Source of the DNA: an uncultured Flavobacteriales bacterium
GTDB lineage: Bacteria > Bacteroidota > Bacteroidia > Flavobacteriales_D > Crocinitomicaceae
Assembly (NCBI GenBank): GCA_913046365.1
Contig: CAJWRM010000003.1
Coordinates: 1 to 64,000 of the forward strand
DNA: 64,000 bases
Reading direction: 5' to 3'
Program-made: the position numbers and the translations under genes
Notes under the pieces: model-generated
The model's database searches: none
Seen by the model: the letters and a program-made list of their open reading frames with translations, nothing else
Told to the model about the DNA's origin: nothing
In this document: positions 9,210 through 17,172 of the stretch, piece by piece
Layout: each line of letters begins with the position of its first letter
How positions within the stretch are numbered: the first letter of the stretch is position 1

Positions 9210-9941
9210 ATGCCGAAAAAAGAATGGTTTGCAGATTGGTTTGATACACCGTACTACCATATTCTTTATCAAAATAGGGGAGAAGAGGAGGCGAAAGAAT
9301 TTATTAAAGCTTTACTTTTTAAGCTCAATCTACCATTGGGTGCTTCCTTACTTGATTTAGCATGTGGAAAAGGAAGACACTCGATAACTTTAAATTCATA
9401 CGGATTCAAGGTGTTGGGTGTTGATCTATCATCAAAGAGCATCACTCATGCAAAATTGCATGAGAATTCGAATTTATCTTTTGCTATTCAGGACATGCGT
9501 GAACCAATTAAAGGTAGAAAGTTCGATGCAATATTCAATTTATTTACAAGTTTCGGGTATTTTGAAACGCATCGAGAAAATGAAAAGGTTTGCAAATCTA
9601 TGTCTCAAATGCTCAAGAAAGGAGGTAGACTTGTTATTGATTTCATGAATGCAAAAAGGGTTATAGATGGTCTAGTTCCATTTGAAAAAAAAATACTGAA
9701 TGACATCGAGTTTAATATTTCTAGAGAATATACGGGAACACATATTATAAAGACCATTTCTTTTGAGGATAAATCTGAGACTTATCAATATCAAGAGAAA
9801 GTACAAGCAATAGACAGAAAACAATTTATGCAATTATTATCCCCTTATTTTGAGGTAGATTTTATATTTGGATCTTTCGATTTAGAGGATTATTCTCTGC
9901 GAGAATCAGAACGATTAATTATCATTGCAACTCGGAAATAA
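9210..9941 (+). CDS. Class I SAM-dependent methyltransferase
   Basis: The 243-residue protein has motif I LLDLACGKGRHS (~48-59), motif II VLGVDLSS, and the FDAIFNLFTSFGYF and KKGGRLVIDF motifs of small-molecule methyltransferases of the Methyltransf_25/11 type. The substrate cannot be read from the sequence. The stop overlaps the ATG of a ZIP metal transporter (TAATG), so the two are translated together. No metal-binding motif is seen in the methyltransferase, so the functional link is unclear. Confidence 0.85.
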   Translation: MPKKEWFADWFDTPYYHILYQNRGEEEAKEFIKALLFKLNLPLGASLLDLACGKGRHSITLNSYGFKVLGVDLSSKSITHAKLHENSNLSFAIQDMREPIKGRKFDAIFNLFTSFGYFETHRENEKVCKSMSQMLKKGGRLVIDFMNAKRVIDGLVPFEKKILNDIEFNISREYTGTHIIKTISFEDKSETYQYQEKVQAIDRKQFMQLLSPYFEVDFIFGSFDLEDYSLRESERLIIIATRK

Positions 9942-10666
9942 TGAGTTTTATTTTACTACAGTGTTTTTTGATTTTATCAGTTCTATTGGGAGGCCTTTTG
10001 GTTTCTTATCTAAAGAAGAATTATAAAACGCAGACCATTAAATTGACCTTGGCGTTCAGTGGTGGTTTTTTGTTGTCCATTGTTTTTTGTCATCTATTGC
10101 CAGATTTGTATAAGCATGATTTTGTAACGACAGGTTTCTATATTTTACTAGGGTTTTTAGTTCAACTTATTCTTGAATATTTTTCAGGTGGAATTGAACA
10201 TGGTCATACGCATTCCAACTCTAGATTGAGTGTTCCATTAAGCTTGTTTCTTGCATTGTCTATCCATTCGATCATAGAAGGATTTCCATTGGGAAATGTT
10301 GAGGGAGGTCATGCATCTCATGTTGGGCATGGTCATGGCTCCTTGTTTTGGGGTATTCTATTTCATCAAATACCTGTTGCAATAGCATTAATGTCATTAT
10401 TTGTCGATTCGAATATGGGAATGCGCAAATCATGGCTGTTTTTAACATTATTTGCCTTAACAACCCCAATTGGTGCAGTAATTGGTCTTTATGTCAATCC
10501 AGAGGACGTAGGCCTCGATGTACATGTTGTTTTAGCGGTTGTCGTCGGGATGTTCTTACACATATCCACAACAATTATTTTTGAAACTTCTGAAAACCAC
10601 CGCATCAACTTTTTAAAGCTGATTTGTATCCTTTTTGGTGGAGTTTTAGCTATGTTTCTTGCTTAG
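9941..10666 (+). CDS. ZIP family divalent metal transporter
   Basis: This inner-membrane transporter (241 residues, about seven to eight transmembrane segments) probably moves Zn2+ or a related metal into the cytoplasm. Family hallmarks are SIHSIIEGFPLGN (TM4) and ILFHQIPVAIALM (TM5), whose His and Glu residues form the metal site. Two His-rich loops (EHGHTHSN and GGHASHVGHGHGS) resemble metal-sensing loops of other ZIPs. It is translationally coupled to the upstream methyltransferase through a TAATG overlap. The 177-nt gap that follows shows no convincing terminator or RNA gene. Confidence 0.92.
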   Translation: MSFILLQCFLILSVLLGGLLVSYLKKNYKTQTIKLTLAFSGGFLLSIVFCHLLPDLYKHDFVTTGFYILLGFLVQLILEYFSGGIEHGHTHSNSRLSVPLSLFLALSIHSIIEGFPLGNVEGGHASHVGHGHGSLFWGILFHQIPVAIALMSLFVDSNMGMRKSWLFLTLFALTTPIGAVIGLYVNPEDVGLDVHVVLAVVVGMFLHISTTIIFETSENHRINFLKLICILFGGVLAMFLA

Positions 10667-10843
10667 CATCTTTTGTATTGCTTTAGATAGATATTATTGG
10701 TTATGGCTCGCTTGCCAATAAAGTTTAAATGTCAGCATAATTGAATAGTATTGTTTGAAATGTTCAAGCTTATTTTTGAACTAAAACGCGCATGAAGCCG
10801 TTATATCATTAATTTTATACTGCCTCTTGAAAAGGCCGGTCAA

Positions 10844-11932
10844 ATGAAAAATAAACTTGTCGATAGAATCCGAAATCAATCTGACCTCTTCGTTATTGCC
10901 GGTCCATGTAGTGCAGAGAGTAGAGAGCAAGTAAATCAAATTGCGCAGGCACTTTCCTTAAACTCATGGGTTCAGTTGATGCGCGCTGGAATTTGGAAAC
11001 CGAGGACACACCCAGATAGCTTTGAAGGCCTCGGTGAAAAAGCACTGCCATGGTTGGTTGACGCAGGAAGAGAATATGGTGTTCCTACTTGTATTGAAGT
11101 TGCGAACAAATCACATGTAGATGCCGCTTTGAAAGCCGGTGTGGATGCATTATGGATTGGAGCAAGAACAACTGTAAATCCATTTGCCGTGCAAGAAATC
11201 GCCGATGCGTTAAAAGGTACAGATACTTCCGTCTTAATTAAGAATCCAATAAATCCCGATCTCGAATTGTGGCTCGGTGCTTTTGAGCGATTCAATAATG
11301 CGGGTTTAGATGATCTCACTGCTATTCACAGAGGATTCTCCATATATAATCATGCGAAGTATAGGAATGTTCCTAGATGGGAAATCCCTATTGCATTCAA
11401 TGAAAAACGCCCTGATGTACCTATGATTTGTGATCCGAGCCATATTGCTGGAAACCGCAAGCTTCTTTTGGAGGTTAGTCAATATGCGATGGATTTAAAC
11501 TTTGATGGCTTAATGATTGAAACGCATCCTAATCCCAATCGTGCATTATCGGATGCAAAACAGCAGGTAGATGCAATTGGTTTATCCTCATTACTAGAAA
11601 AGCTAGTGCTTAGACAGCCTGATTTTTCGCAAGATGTGGGGACGATGATTGATGAAATCAGGGATAAAGTTTCCATTTTGGATGATCAGCTTTTTGATAT
11701 ACTTAGTGATCGCATGCAGCTTAGTGAGGAGGTAGGTATCTTAAAGCGAGAAAATAATATTACGGTTCTCCAGCAGGAACATTGGAACCAATTAATTTCA
11801 AAGCGTTTGACCCAAAGTAATGACTATCATTTGACCAATCAGTTTGTAAGGACGCTTATGGATGCAATTCACCAAGAGTCTATTCGTCATCAAACTAGAA
11901 TAATGAATCCAAAGACAACAAAGCATTCATGA
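10844..11932 (+). CDS. Bifunctional 3-deoxy-7-phosphoheptulonate synthase / chorismate mutase
   Basis: Residues ~1-265 form a DAHP synthase of the short AroA-I-beta / KDO8P-synthase-like class (VIAGPCSAESREQV, RAGIWKPRTHPDSFEG, IEVANKSHVDAAL, ICDPSHIAGNR, LMIETHPNP). Residues ~270-362 form an AroQ-type chorismate mutase (EIRDKVSILDDQLFDILSDRM, LKRENNI). The first domain condenses PEP and erythrose-4-phosphate; the second converts chorismate to prephenate. In other fused enzymes the mutase domain lets prephenate or chorismate feed back on the synthase. The gene overlaps aroA by ATGA. Confidence 0.93.
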   Translation: MKNKLVDRIRNQSDLFVIAGPCSAESREQVNQIAQALSLNSWVQLMRAGIWKPRTHPDSFEGLGEKALPWLVDAGREYGVPTCIEVANKSHVDAALKAGVDALWIGARTTVNPFAVQEIADALKGTDTSVLIKNPINPDLELWLGAFERFNNAGLDDLTAIHRGFSIYNHAKYRNVPRWEIPIAFNEKRPDVPMICDPSHIAGNRKLLLEVSQYAMDLNFDGLMIETHPNPNRALSDAKQQVDAIGLSSLLEKLVLRQPDFSQDVGTMIDEIRDKVSILDDQLFDILSDRMQLSEEVGILKRENNITVLQQEHWNQLISKRLTQSNDYHLTNQFVRTLMDAIHQESIRHQTRIMNPKTTKHS

Positions 11933-13194
11933 TTAAGAAGATTCAGCCATGTCTTCTATCCGGCGAGCTTATTGTCCCAGCCTCTAAAAGTGATGCGCAA
12001 AGAGCTATTTTGGCTGCGTCCTTATGTGAAGGTAGGTCTGAAGTATACAATGTAGGTAGCAGTGATGATGTTCGTGTAATGCTGGACTGTGTTAAGGAAA
12101 TTGGAGCAACTGTTCTGGAAAATGAAAATACTGTTTCAATAATTGGCGTGGCTAATTTCCCGAAAAAGGCAAGTTTTAATTGTGGAGAAAGCGGCTTGGC
12201 TTTTCGTTTAATTGCAGGTGTTTGCTGTGTGAATGATGGTGTTTATCAACTCAATGGATCTGGCTCTCTTCTTCAACGAAAGCACAGTTTTATTGATGAG
12301 TTTGGTATCGAATATGGTATTAAAGTTCAATCAGAAAACGGAAAGCTTCCTTATGTTATTCATGGAGGATTCAGAGGTAAAACAATCGCAATTGACGGTA
12401 GTCAAACTTCTCAATTTTTGTCTGGTTTACTGATGGGTTTACCTTTATTAAATAGAGATATAGAATTGTTGGCTCGGAATCTGAAGAGTGCTCCATATGT
12501 TGAAATGACCATTGCAACTTTAACTAAATATGGTGTTGTTATTGAAGTTGATCAAGAAGATGTATTTAAAATAGAGGCCAATTCGATCTATCAGTTGACA
12601 AAATATACTGTAGAGGGAGATTGGAGTGCAGCGAGCTATTGGCTTATTGCAGCTGCTTTAGGTTCTGAAATAACGCTGAAGGGATTAAATATAGATTCTT
12701 TACAAGCAGATAGAAGACTGCTTGATTTATTTTCAGATTTCGATAATTTTTATAAAAAGGAAGGGCAGCTCACGATAGGTAAACGCCCCCTTATTTCTTT
12801 TGATTTTGACGCGACACACTGTCCAGATTTATTTCCAGCATTGGTTTCATACGCTGTTTTTTGCGAAGGTGTTTCTAGGATCAAAGGAGTACACCGATTA
12901 CTGAATAAAGAAAGTAATAGAATAGAAACATTATTAAGCGAATTTGCAAAAATTGGTGCCGAACTTTACGTAAGAAATGATACTTTGTTTGTTTGTAAAA
13001 GCGAACTTTATTCTAATTCAGTTCATTCCTTTGGAGATCACAGAATTGCGATGTGTCTCGCGATTGTCGGTATAAATTTAAATGAAGGGATTTCTATTTC
13101 AGATGCGGGAGCTGTTGCCAAAAGCTATCCTGAATTTTGGGCTGATTTGATAGAATTGAGCAAAAAAAAGGGGCCTAAGCCCCATTTTCAATAA
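11929..13194 (+). CDS. aroA: 3-phosphoshikimate 1-carboxyvinyltransferase (EPSP synthase)
   Basis: This enzyme transfers the enolpyruvyl group of PEP to shikimate-3-phosphate, the sixth shikimate step. Motifs are VPASKSDAQRAILAA (substrate loop), CGESGLAFRLIAG (PEP loop, with Glu-Ser rather than the common Asn-Ala-Gly-Thr), LNGSGSLLQRK, SQTSQFLSGLL and SFGDHRIAMCLAI. The divergent PEP loop is common in Bacteroidota enzymes. It is coupled by ATGA to the DAHP synthase-chorismate mutase gene. Its last codons contain a terminator hairpin that serves the convergent DUF3127 gene. Confidence 0.93.
   Translation: MIKKIQPCLLSGELIVPASKSDAQRAILAASLCEGRSEVYNVGSSDDVRVMLDCVKEIGATVLENENTVSIIGVANFPKKASFNCGESGLAFRLIAGVCCVNDGVYQLNGSGSLLQRKHSFIDEFGIEYGIKVQSENGKLPYVIHGGFRGKTIAIDGSQTSQFLSGLLMGLPLLNRDIELLARNLKSAPYVEMTIATLTKYGVVIEVDQEDVFKIEANSIYQLTKYTVEGDWSAASYWLIAAALGSEITLKGLNIDSLQADRRLLDLFSDFDNFYKKEGQLTIGKRPLISFDFDATHCPDLFPALVSYAVFCEGVSRIKGVHRLLNKESNRIETLLSEFAKIGAELYVRNDTLFVCKSELYSNSVHSFGDHRIAMCLAIVGINLNEGISISDAGAVAKSYPEFWADLIELSKKKGPKPHFQ
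13162..13183 (-). terminator. Intrinsic terminator of the DUF3127 gene, inside the aroA coding end
   Basis: Read on the minus strand, GGGGC-TTAG-GCCCC is followed directly by eight Ts. The hairpin lies within the last ten codons of aroA and 24 nt past the stop of the minus-strand DUF3127 gene. On the plus strand only a weak ATTTTC follows the stem, so it should act mainly on minus-strand transcripts. Confidence 0.8.
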
Positions 13195-13206
13195 TCATAT
13201 TATTTT

Positions 13207-13593
13207 TTAGAACGGAAGATCGTCTTTTTCTTCAGAACTGGCTGTTGCTTCAGTTGAAGGTTGTGCATCCAAAGACATATTAGATGGACCTGCGGCCGGA
13301 ATTCCACCACCTTGACCCATTTTTTCAATTCTCCATGCATCAAGTGTATTGAAGTATTTCACGACTCCGTCGGGGCTTGTCCACTCACGTCCTCTAAGGT
13401 TAAAAGAAACTTCGACTTGGTCCTCTGCAGCGTATCCATTTAACATGTCACATTTGTCCTGAACAGACTGAAACATAACGTCTTGTGGATACATAGAGGA
13501 TGTATCAGTTACGACAAATTCTCTTTTTTTGAATTTTTCGCTGATTACCTGAGTGTCATTAATGACTTTAATTTTTCCTTGGAATTTGTACAT
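13207..13593 (-). CDS. DUF3127 protein with SSB-like acidic tail
   Basis: The protein has 128 residues. The first ~90 form a beta-rich, OB-like domain (KIKVINDTQVISEKFKKREF, VEVSFNLRGREW, YFNTLDAWRIEKM) typical of DUF3127. A flexible Gly/Pro/Ser linker leads to the acidic end EEKDDLPF. That terminus closely copies the single-stranded-DNA-binding protein tail (DDDIPF type) that recruits DNA repair and replication proteins. A role in single-stranded nucleic acid metabolism is therefore likely but is inference. A strong terminator follows 24 nt downstream. Confidence 0.85.
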   Translation of the reverse strand: MYKFQGKIKVINDTQVISEKFKKREFVVTDTSSMYPQDVMFQSVQDKCDMLNGYAAEDQVEVSFNLRGREWTSPDGVVKYFNTLDAWRIEKMGQGGGIPAAGPSNMSLDAQPSTEATASSEEKDDLPF

Positions 13594-13608
13594 TTTTTTG
13601 TTGTGTAT

Positions 13609-14502
13609 TTAATTGTTAAAAGAAAGAAGCGTCAACCATGCCTCTTCCAAATGATTTCTTTCTAGTAGTAATTTTGCCTTCTTATGAATTTCAATTTCTA
13701 GCTGTTGGGCATCGTCTTCCAAAGATAAGAACAATTCACTTAATTCAAGGAGTTTATACTCATTTACATCAGTTTCGTTTGGAATAGATTCTATACCGGC
13801 CAATTGACCTAAATTATTAGCTGTCAGTATCTGACTATTCAAAATATCTTGAGGCAATTCATCGTATCCAATGCCGCATGTCGTAATCGGTTTAGGAATC
13901 TCAAACATTGAATTTTCTTCTGCACGACAATACCAATTTCCGCCCATTCTTGAGACCAAGTCAATTTTATGCTGGTCGATCATGCCTTTTTCATCAAGTA
14001 CCTCTTTACTAATATGTATTTTTAGTACTTCACAAATGATTAAATTTCCTGCCCCACCTTGGTCACCAAGCTCTATGACTTGATTTACGCGACATTCAAA
14101 TTGAACAGGTGATTCCTTAATTCGAAATGGTTTAACAAGCTCTGATGCTATTGGTGTCAAACCACTCTTTACAAATTCATCTATTCTTGATGGATATGGT
14201 GAACTTGCAAGGCTCATCTGATGAACGAGCTCATAATTGACAACATTGATCACTACCTCAGGTAGTTCTTTCACATTATTGTAAGTGTCTTTCGTAGTGT
14301 TTGTTCTTCCAGATCTTGCAGGTGAAAATACTAGAATAGGAGGATTTGCACTGAAAGCATTGAAAAAACTGAAAGGCGCAAGATTTGAAACTCCATTAGC
14401 ATCAATAGTTGAGGCAAATGCAATTGGTCTTGGACCAACTGCTCCCAAAAGGTAGCGGTGCAATTTTGGAACTTCTATGTTTTGTGGATCTATTGAAATC
14501 AT
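13609..14502 (-). CDS. Flavin reductase-like FMN-binding protein
   Basis: The 297-residue protein has the split-barrel flavin reductase domain in its N-terminal two thirds (VGPRPIAFASTIDANGVSNLAPFSFFNAFSANPPIL, given here only as positions ~22-57). EVVINVV, SPVQFECRV and GNLIICEV follow. Proteins of this family bind FMN and serve as flavin reductases or flavoredoxins. The C-terminal ~80 residues look helical and are specific to this subfamily. It lies 15 bp upstream of the DUF3127 gene on the same strand and may be cotranscribed with it. The electron partner is unknown. Confidence 0.85.
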   Translation of the reverse strand: MISIDPQNIEVPKLHRYLLGAVGPRPIAFASTIDANGVSNLAPFSFFNAFSANPPILVFSPARSGRTNTTKDTYNNVKELPEVVINVVNYELVHQMSLASSPYPSRIDEFVKSGLTPIASELVKPFRIKESPVQFECRVNQVIELGDQGGAGNLIICEVLKIHISKEVLDEKGMIDQHKIDLVSRMGGNWYCRAEENSMFEIPKPITTCGIGYDELPQDILNSQILTANNLGQLAGIESIPNETDVNEYKLLELSELFLSLEDDAQQLEIEIHKKAKLLLERNHLEEAWLTLLSFNN

Positions 14503-14603
14503 GATATTTCAATTACAAAAGTAATTAGAACTATTCTTTCAGTGGTTTATTCAGTCTTTTTTTATTCACAATTTTCATTCTTTTTTCACTGTCTTAAATC
14601 GAA

Positions 14604-14611
14604 TAGATTTG
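14604..14611 (+). promoter_or_regulatory. -7 promoter box of the YwqK-like gene
   Basis: TAGATTTG matches TAnnTTTG and lies 12 nt before the ATG at 14624. No TTG is seen at the -33 distance. Confidence 0.35.
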
Positions 14612-14623
14612 TATTTTAGATTT

Positions 14624-15466
14624 ATGAATTCAAAAGCCTTGCTTTTATTTATTTCACTCTGTTTTTTCTTCAATGAAAATTTTGCCCAAAATAAGCGAGA
14701 TGCTTCAGGTCGCAAATCCGGCAAATGGGTATTCAAAGGCAAAGATCATCCATCCTCTAATTATGCTGATAATTCAATTATAGAGGAAGGGAATTTTATT
14801 AATGGTAGAAAGGAGGGTATTTGGTTACGATATCATAAAGACGGTAAAACACCAAAGCTAAAGGGTAATTATAGAAACAATAGACCTGAAGGATTTTATA
14901 TTCGTTACCACAGGAATTCGAAGAAGATGGAAGAAGCCACCTTTATTCAAAACAAGTACAAAGGCAACTGCATTCGTTATTACAACAACGGCAAGATAGC
15001 ATATAAAGGCAACTACAATAATAGCGGGAAAGAATCGGGAAAGATTCAGTATTTCCATAAAAACGGGAAATTACAGCTTGAATATTCAGCAAAAAACGGA
15101 AGGCCTTTTGGGACGATTAAGCATTATTACCGGAATGGGTCTTTGAAATACGAAGTGAAGTTAGATGAAGCAGGAAAGAAAGAATCTCTTATTACCTATG
15201 AACCTTCAATTGAAAAACCGATTGAGATAGTGAAAGACAAATCTTTGAGACCTCCTCGGATTGTTGCACCAAATACAAGGGGTGTTCGATTTGAAGAATT
15301 TGGATATAATAAGGTGTACAATAAAAATGATGAGATTTGGATAGATGGAACCTTTAGAAATGGTTCTTTATGGGATGGAAAGGTTTATGAATATGATATT
15401 GACGGAATCATCATGAAGGTGAAAGTTTATAAGAAGGGAAAATATCATTCTGATGGACAATTTTAA
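14624..15466 (+). CDS. Secreted YwqK/MORN-like repeat protein
   Basis: I prefer the ATG giving MNSKALLLFIS because it begins a clean signal peptide ending FAQ; an upstream TTG would add five residues. The mature protein is built of ~20-25-residue repeats (EGNFINGRKEGIWLRYHKDG, KGNYRNNRPEGFYIRYH, YKGNYNNSGKESGKIQYF) of the toxin-antitoxin YwqK/MORN-variant type, rich in Lys, Tyr and Asn. Such proteins are common and functionally unassigned in Bacteroidota. The last ~70 residues repeat the theme more loosely. It precedes fabD by 43 nt, but fabD has its own promoter-like box. Confidence 0.82.
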   Translation: MNSKALLLFISLCFFFNENFAQNKRDASGRKSGKWVFKGKDHPSSNYADNSIIEEGNFINGRKEGIWLRYHKDGKTPKLKGNYRNNRPEGFYIRYHRNSKKMEEATFIQNKYKGNCIRYYNNGKIAYKGNYNNSGKESGKIQYFHKNGKLQLEYSAKNGRPFGTIKHYYRNGSLKYEVKLDEAGKKESLITYEPSIEKPIEIVKDKSLRPPRIVAPNTRGVRFEEFGYNKVYNKNDEIWIDGTFRNGSLWDGKVYEYDIDGIIMKVKVYKKGKYHSDGQF

Positions 15467-15483
15467 TATTCTAATACTTCTTT

Positions 15484-15491
15484 TACTTTTG
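15484..15491 (+). promoter_or_regulatory. -7 promoter box of fabD
   Basis: TACTTTTG matches TAnnTTTG and lies 18 nt upstream of the fabD ATG at 15510. Confidence 0.4.
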
Positions 15492-15509
15492 TGAAAAAAT
15501 AGAAACAAT

Positions 15510-16391
15510 ATGAAAGCATACGTTTTTCCGGGCCAAGGAGCTCAATTTTCCGGAATGGGTAAGGAGCTATATGAGGCTTCTCCTTTAGCCAAAGAATTAT
15601 TTTTGAAAGGAAATGACATTTTAGGTTTTGACATTAAAAAAATCATGTTCGAGGGGACGGCTGATGAGCTAAAGCAAACTAAGGTAACGCAGCCTGCAAT
15701 ATTCTTGCATTCTACAATTTTAGCAGCTTGTTTAGAAAATTCATTTTCACCAGCTATGGTTGCGGGACATTCTTTAGGGGAATTTTCGGCACTTGTAGCC
15801 AATCGCGCTTTGAGTTTTGAAGATGGTTTGTCTCTAGTTTCTCAACGCGCTCTGGCAATGCAGAAGGCATGTGAAAAAGAGCCGTCTACTATGGCGGCTA
15901 TTTTAGGATTAGAGGATTCAGCCGTAGAAGAAATCTGTGCAAGTATAGATGGTGTCGTTGTTCCCGCTAATTACAACTGTCCCGGTCAGTTGGTAATTTC
16001 AGGAGCTATTCCAGCTGTAGAAGAAGCCTGTGCAAAGCTCAGCGAAGCTGGAGCAAGACGGGCGATGTTACTTCCTGTAGGAGGTGCTTTTCACTCACCT
16101 TTAATGGAACCTGCAAGAGAAGAGTTAGCTGCGGCTATAGAGTCGACAAGTTTCAATACTCCAATTTGTCCTGTTTACCAAAATGTAAATGCACAAGCGG
16201 TTTCTGATCCAAATGAAATTAAAAAGAACTTGGTATTGCAGCTTACCGGAGCTGTTAAATGGACGCAAATCATGGAGAGTATGTTGGGTGATGGGGCAAA
16301 TCATATCATTGAAGTAGGTCCAGGAAGAGTCCTTCAAGGTTTATTTAAGAAAGTAAATAGAGAGGTGCTAGCAGAGGGGGCTGCCATTTAA
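15510..16391 (+). CDS. fabD: Malonyl-CoA:ACP transacylase
   Basis: This enzyme loads malonyl groups onto acyl carrier protein for fatty acid synthesis in the cytoplasm. The 293 residues show FPGQGAQFSGMG at the N-terminus, the nucleophile elbow GHSLGEFSALV (Ser88), SQRALAMQKAC with the substrate Arg, GAFHSPLM with the catalytic His, and IIEVGPGRVLQGL. Length and motifs are standard. No other fab gene is adjacent. It is convergent with truA, 18 bp away, and no terminator is visible between them. Confidence 0.95.
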   Translation: MKAYVFPGQGAQFSGMGKELYEASPLAKELFLKGNDILGFDIKKIMFEGTADELKQTKVTQPAIFLHSTILAACLENSFSPAMVAGHSLGEFSALVANRALSFEDGLSLVSQRALAMQKACEKEPSTMAAILGLEDSAVEEICASIDGVVVPANYNCPGQLVISGAIPAVEEACAKLSEAGARRAMLLPVGGAFHSPLMEPAREELAAAIESTSFNTPICPVYQNVNAQAVSDPNEIKKNLVLQLTGAVKWTQIMESMLGDGANHIIEVGPGRVLQGLFKKVNREVLAEGAAI

Positions 16392-16398
16392 AATAAAA

Positions 16399-16423
16399 AG
16401 TATACGACATTAGTATACGACAT
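16399..16423. repeat. 13-bp tandem duplication at the truA stop codon
   Basis: AGTATACGACAT occurs at 16399-16410 and again at 16412-16423. The truA stop codon (TAA on the minus strand, 16410-16412) lies in the junction. With one copy removed, truA would read on for three more residues (FLF) before a stop. Confidence 0.8.
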
Positions 16424-17141
16424 CCCATAAAAACAAACCGGATGCTGGTGCAGAAGCGGCGGCATTTTGTCTAGATTTTGATGTTATAATCTGCTGAAAT
16501 TCTTCTAAACTTATTTTATGTAGACCAACTTCGATAAGTGTTCCTACAATTGCACGAACCATATTTCGTAAAAAACGATTTGCGGAAATTTCAAAAACAA
16601 TTCCATTATCGATAGAAGTAAAATCAGCTTTTGTTATAGTACATATGTGTGTTTTAACATCCGTATGTTTTTTGGAAAATGCCTCAAAGTCCATCTTTCC
16701 GATTAGTAATACCGCTGCTTTATTCATAAGCTCAAGGTCTATATCTTGAGAAATCCACCAAGAGGTGTGTTGTTTAAATGCATCTTTTTTAAAATGAATG
16801 AAATACTTGTATGTTCTCAATTTAGCATTGAATCGGGCGTGCAAATTATCAGAAACTTGAAAGATTTTATGAATGGAAATGGTTTTTTCAAGCATTAAGT
16901 TTAGCTTGAATTTGAATTGAGATAGATCAACTTTTTCTTTCAGGTCAACGTGAAAAAAATATTTTTTTGCATGAACTCCGGTATCAGTTCGTCCACAACC
17001 TATGATTGAGATCGGTTTCATGGAGCATAGTTTGCTTAAGGAATCTTCAATACTGCTTTGAACGGTGGCGCCTTTTGCTTGTTTTTGCCAACCTAGAAAG
17101 TTGGTGCCCTCATATGATATTTGGAAAAAGTAACGCGGCAT
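16410..17141 (-). CDS. truA: tRNA pseudouridine(38-40) synthase
   Basis: TruA converts uridines 38-40 of the tRNA anticodon arm to pseudouridine. The 243 residues include YEGTNFLGWQKQ, GCGRTDTGVHAKKYFFH with the catalytic Asp53, FNAKLRTYKYF and RFLRNMVRAIVGTLIEVG, all family signatures. The C-terminus ends GLFLWDVVY at a stop created within a 13-bp tandem duplication. The enzyme is otherwise normal in length. It lies downstream of the TPR/PD40 gene on the same strand. Confidence 0.95.
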   Translation of the reverse strand: MPRYFFQISYEGTNFLGWQKQAKGATVQSSIEDSLSKLCSMKPISIIGCGRTDTGVHAKKYFFHVDLKEKVDLSQFKFKLNLMLEKTISIHKIFQVSDNLHARFNAKLRTYKYFIHFKKDAFKQHTSWWISQDIDLELMNKAAVLLIGKMDFEAFSKKHTDVKTHICTITKADFTSIDNGIVFEISANRFLRNMVRAIVGTLIEVGLHKISLEEFQQIITSKSRQNAAASAPASGLFLWDVVY

Positions 17142-17172
17142 AAAAATGAGCTAAGCCTGATGAATGAGTATT

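Noticed and set aside
10667-10843. Possible small RNA or tRNA in the 177-bp gap before the DAHP synthase gene
   Set aside because: No cloverleaf, no strong stem and no T tract were found. A loose TTGG/CCAA pairing at ~10699-10722 is too weak to call.
10972-11319. 115-residue open frame on the minus strand
   Set aside because: It lies wholly antisense to the DAHP synthase domain and shows no family features.
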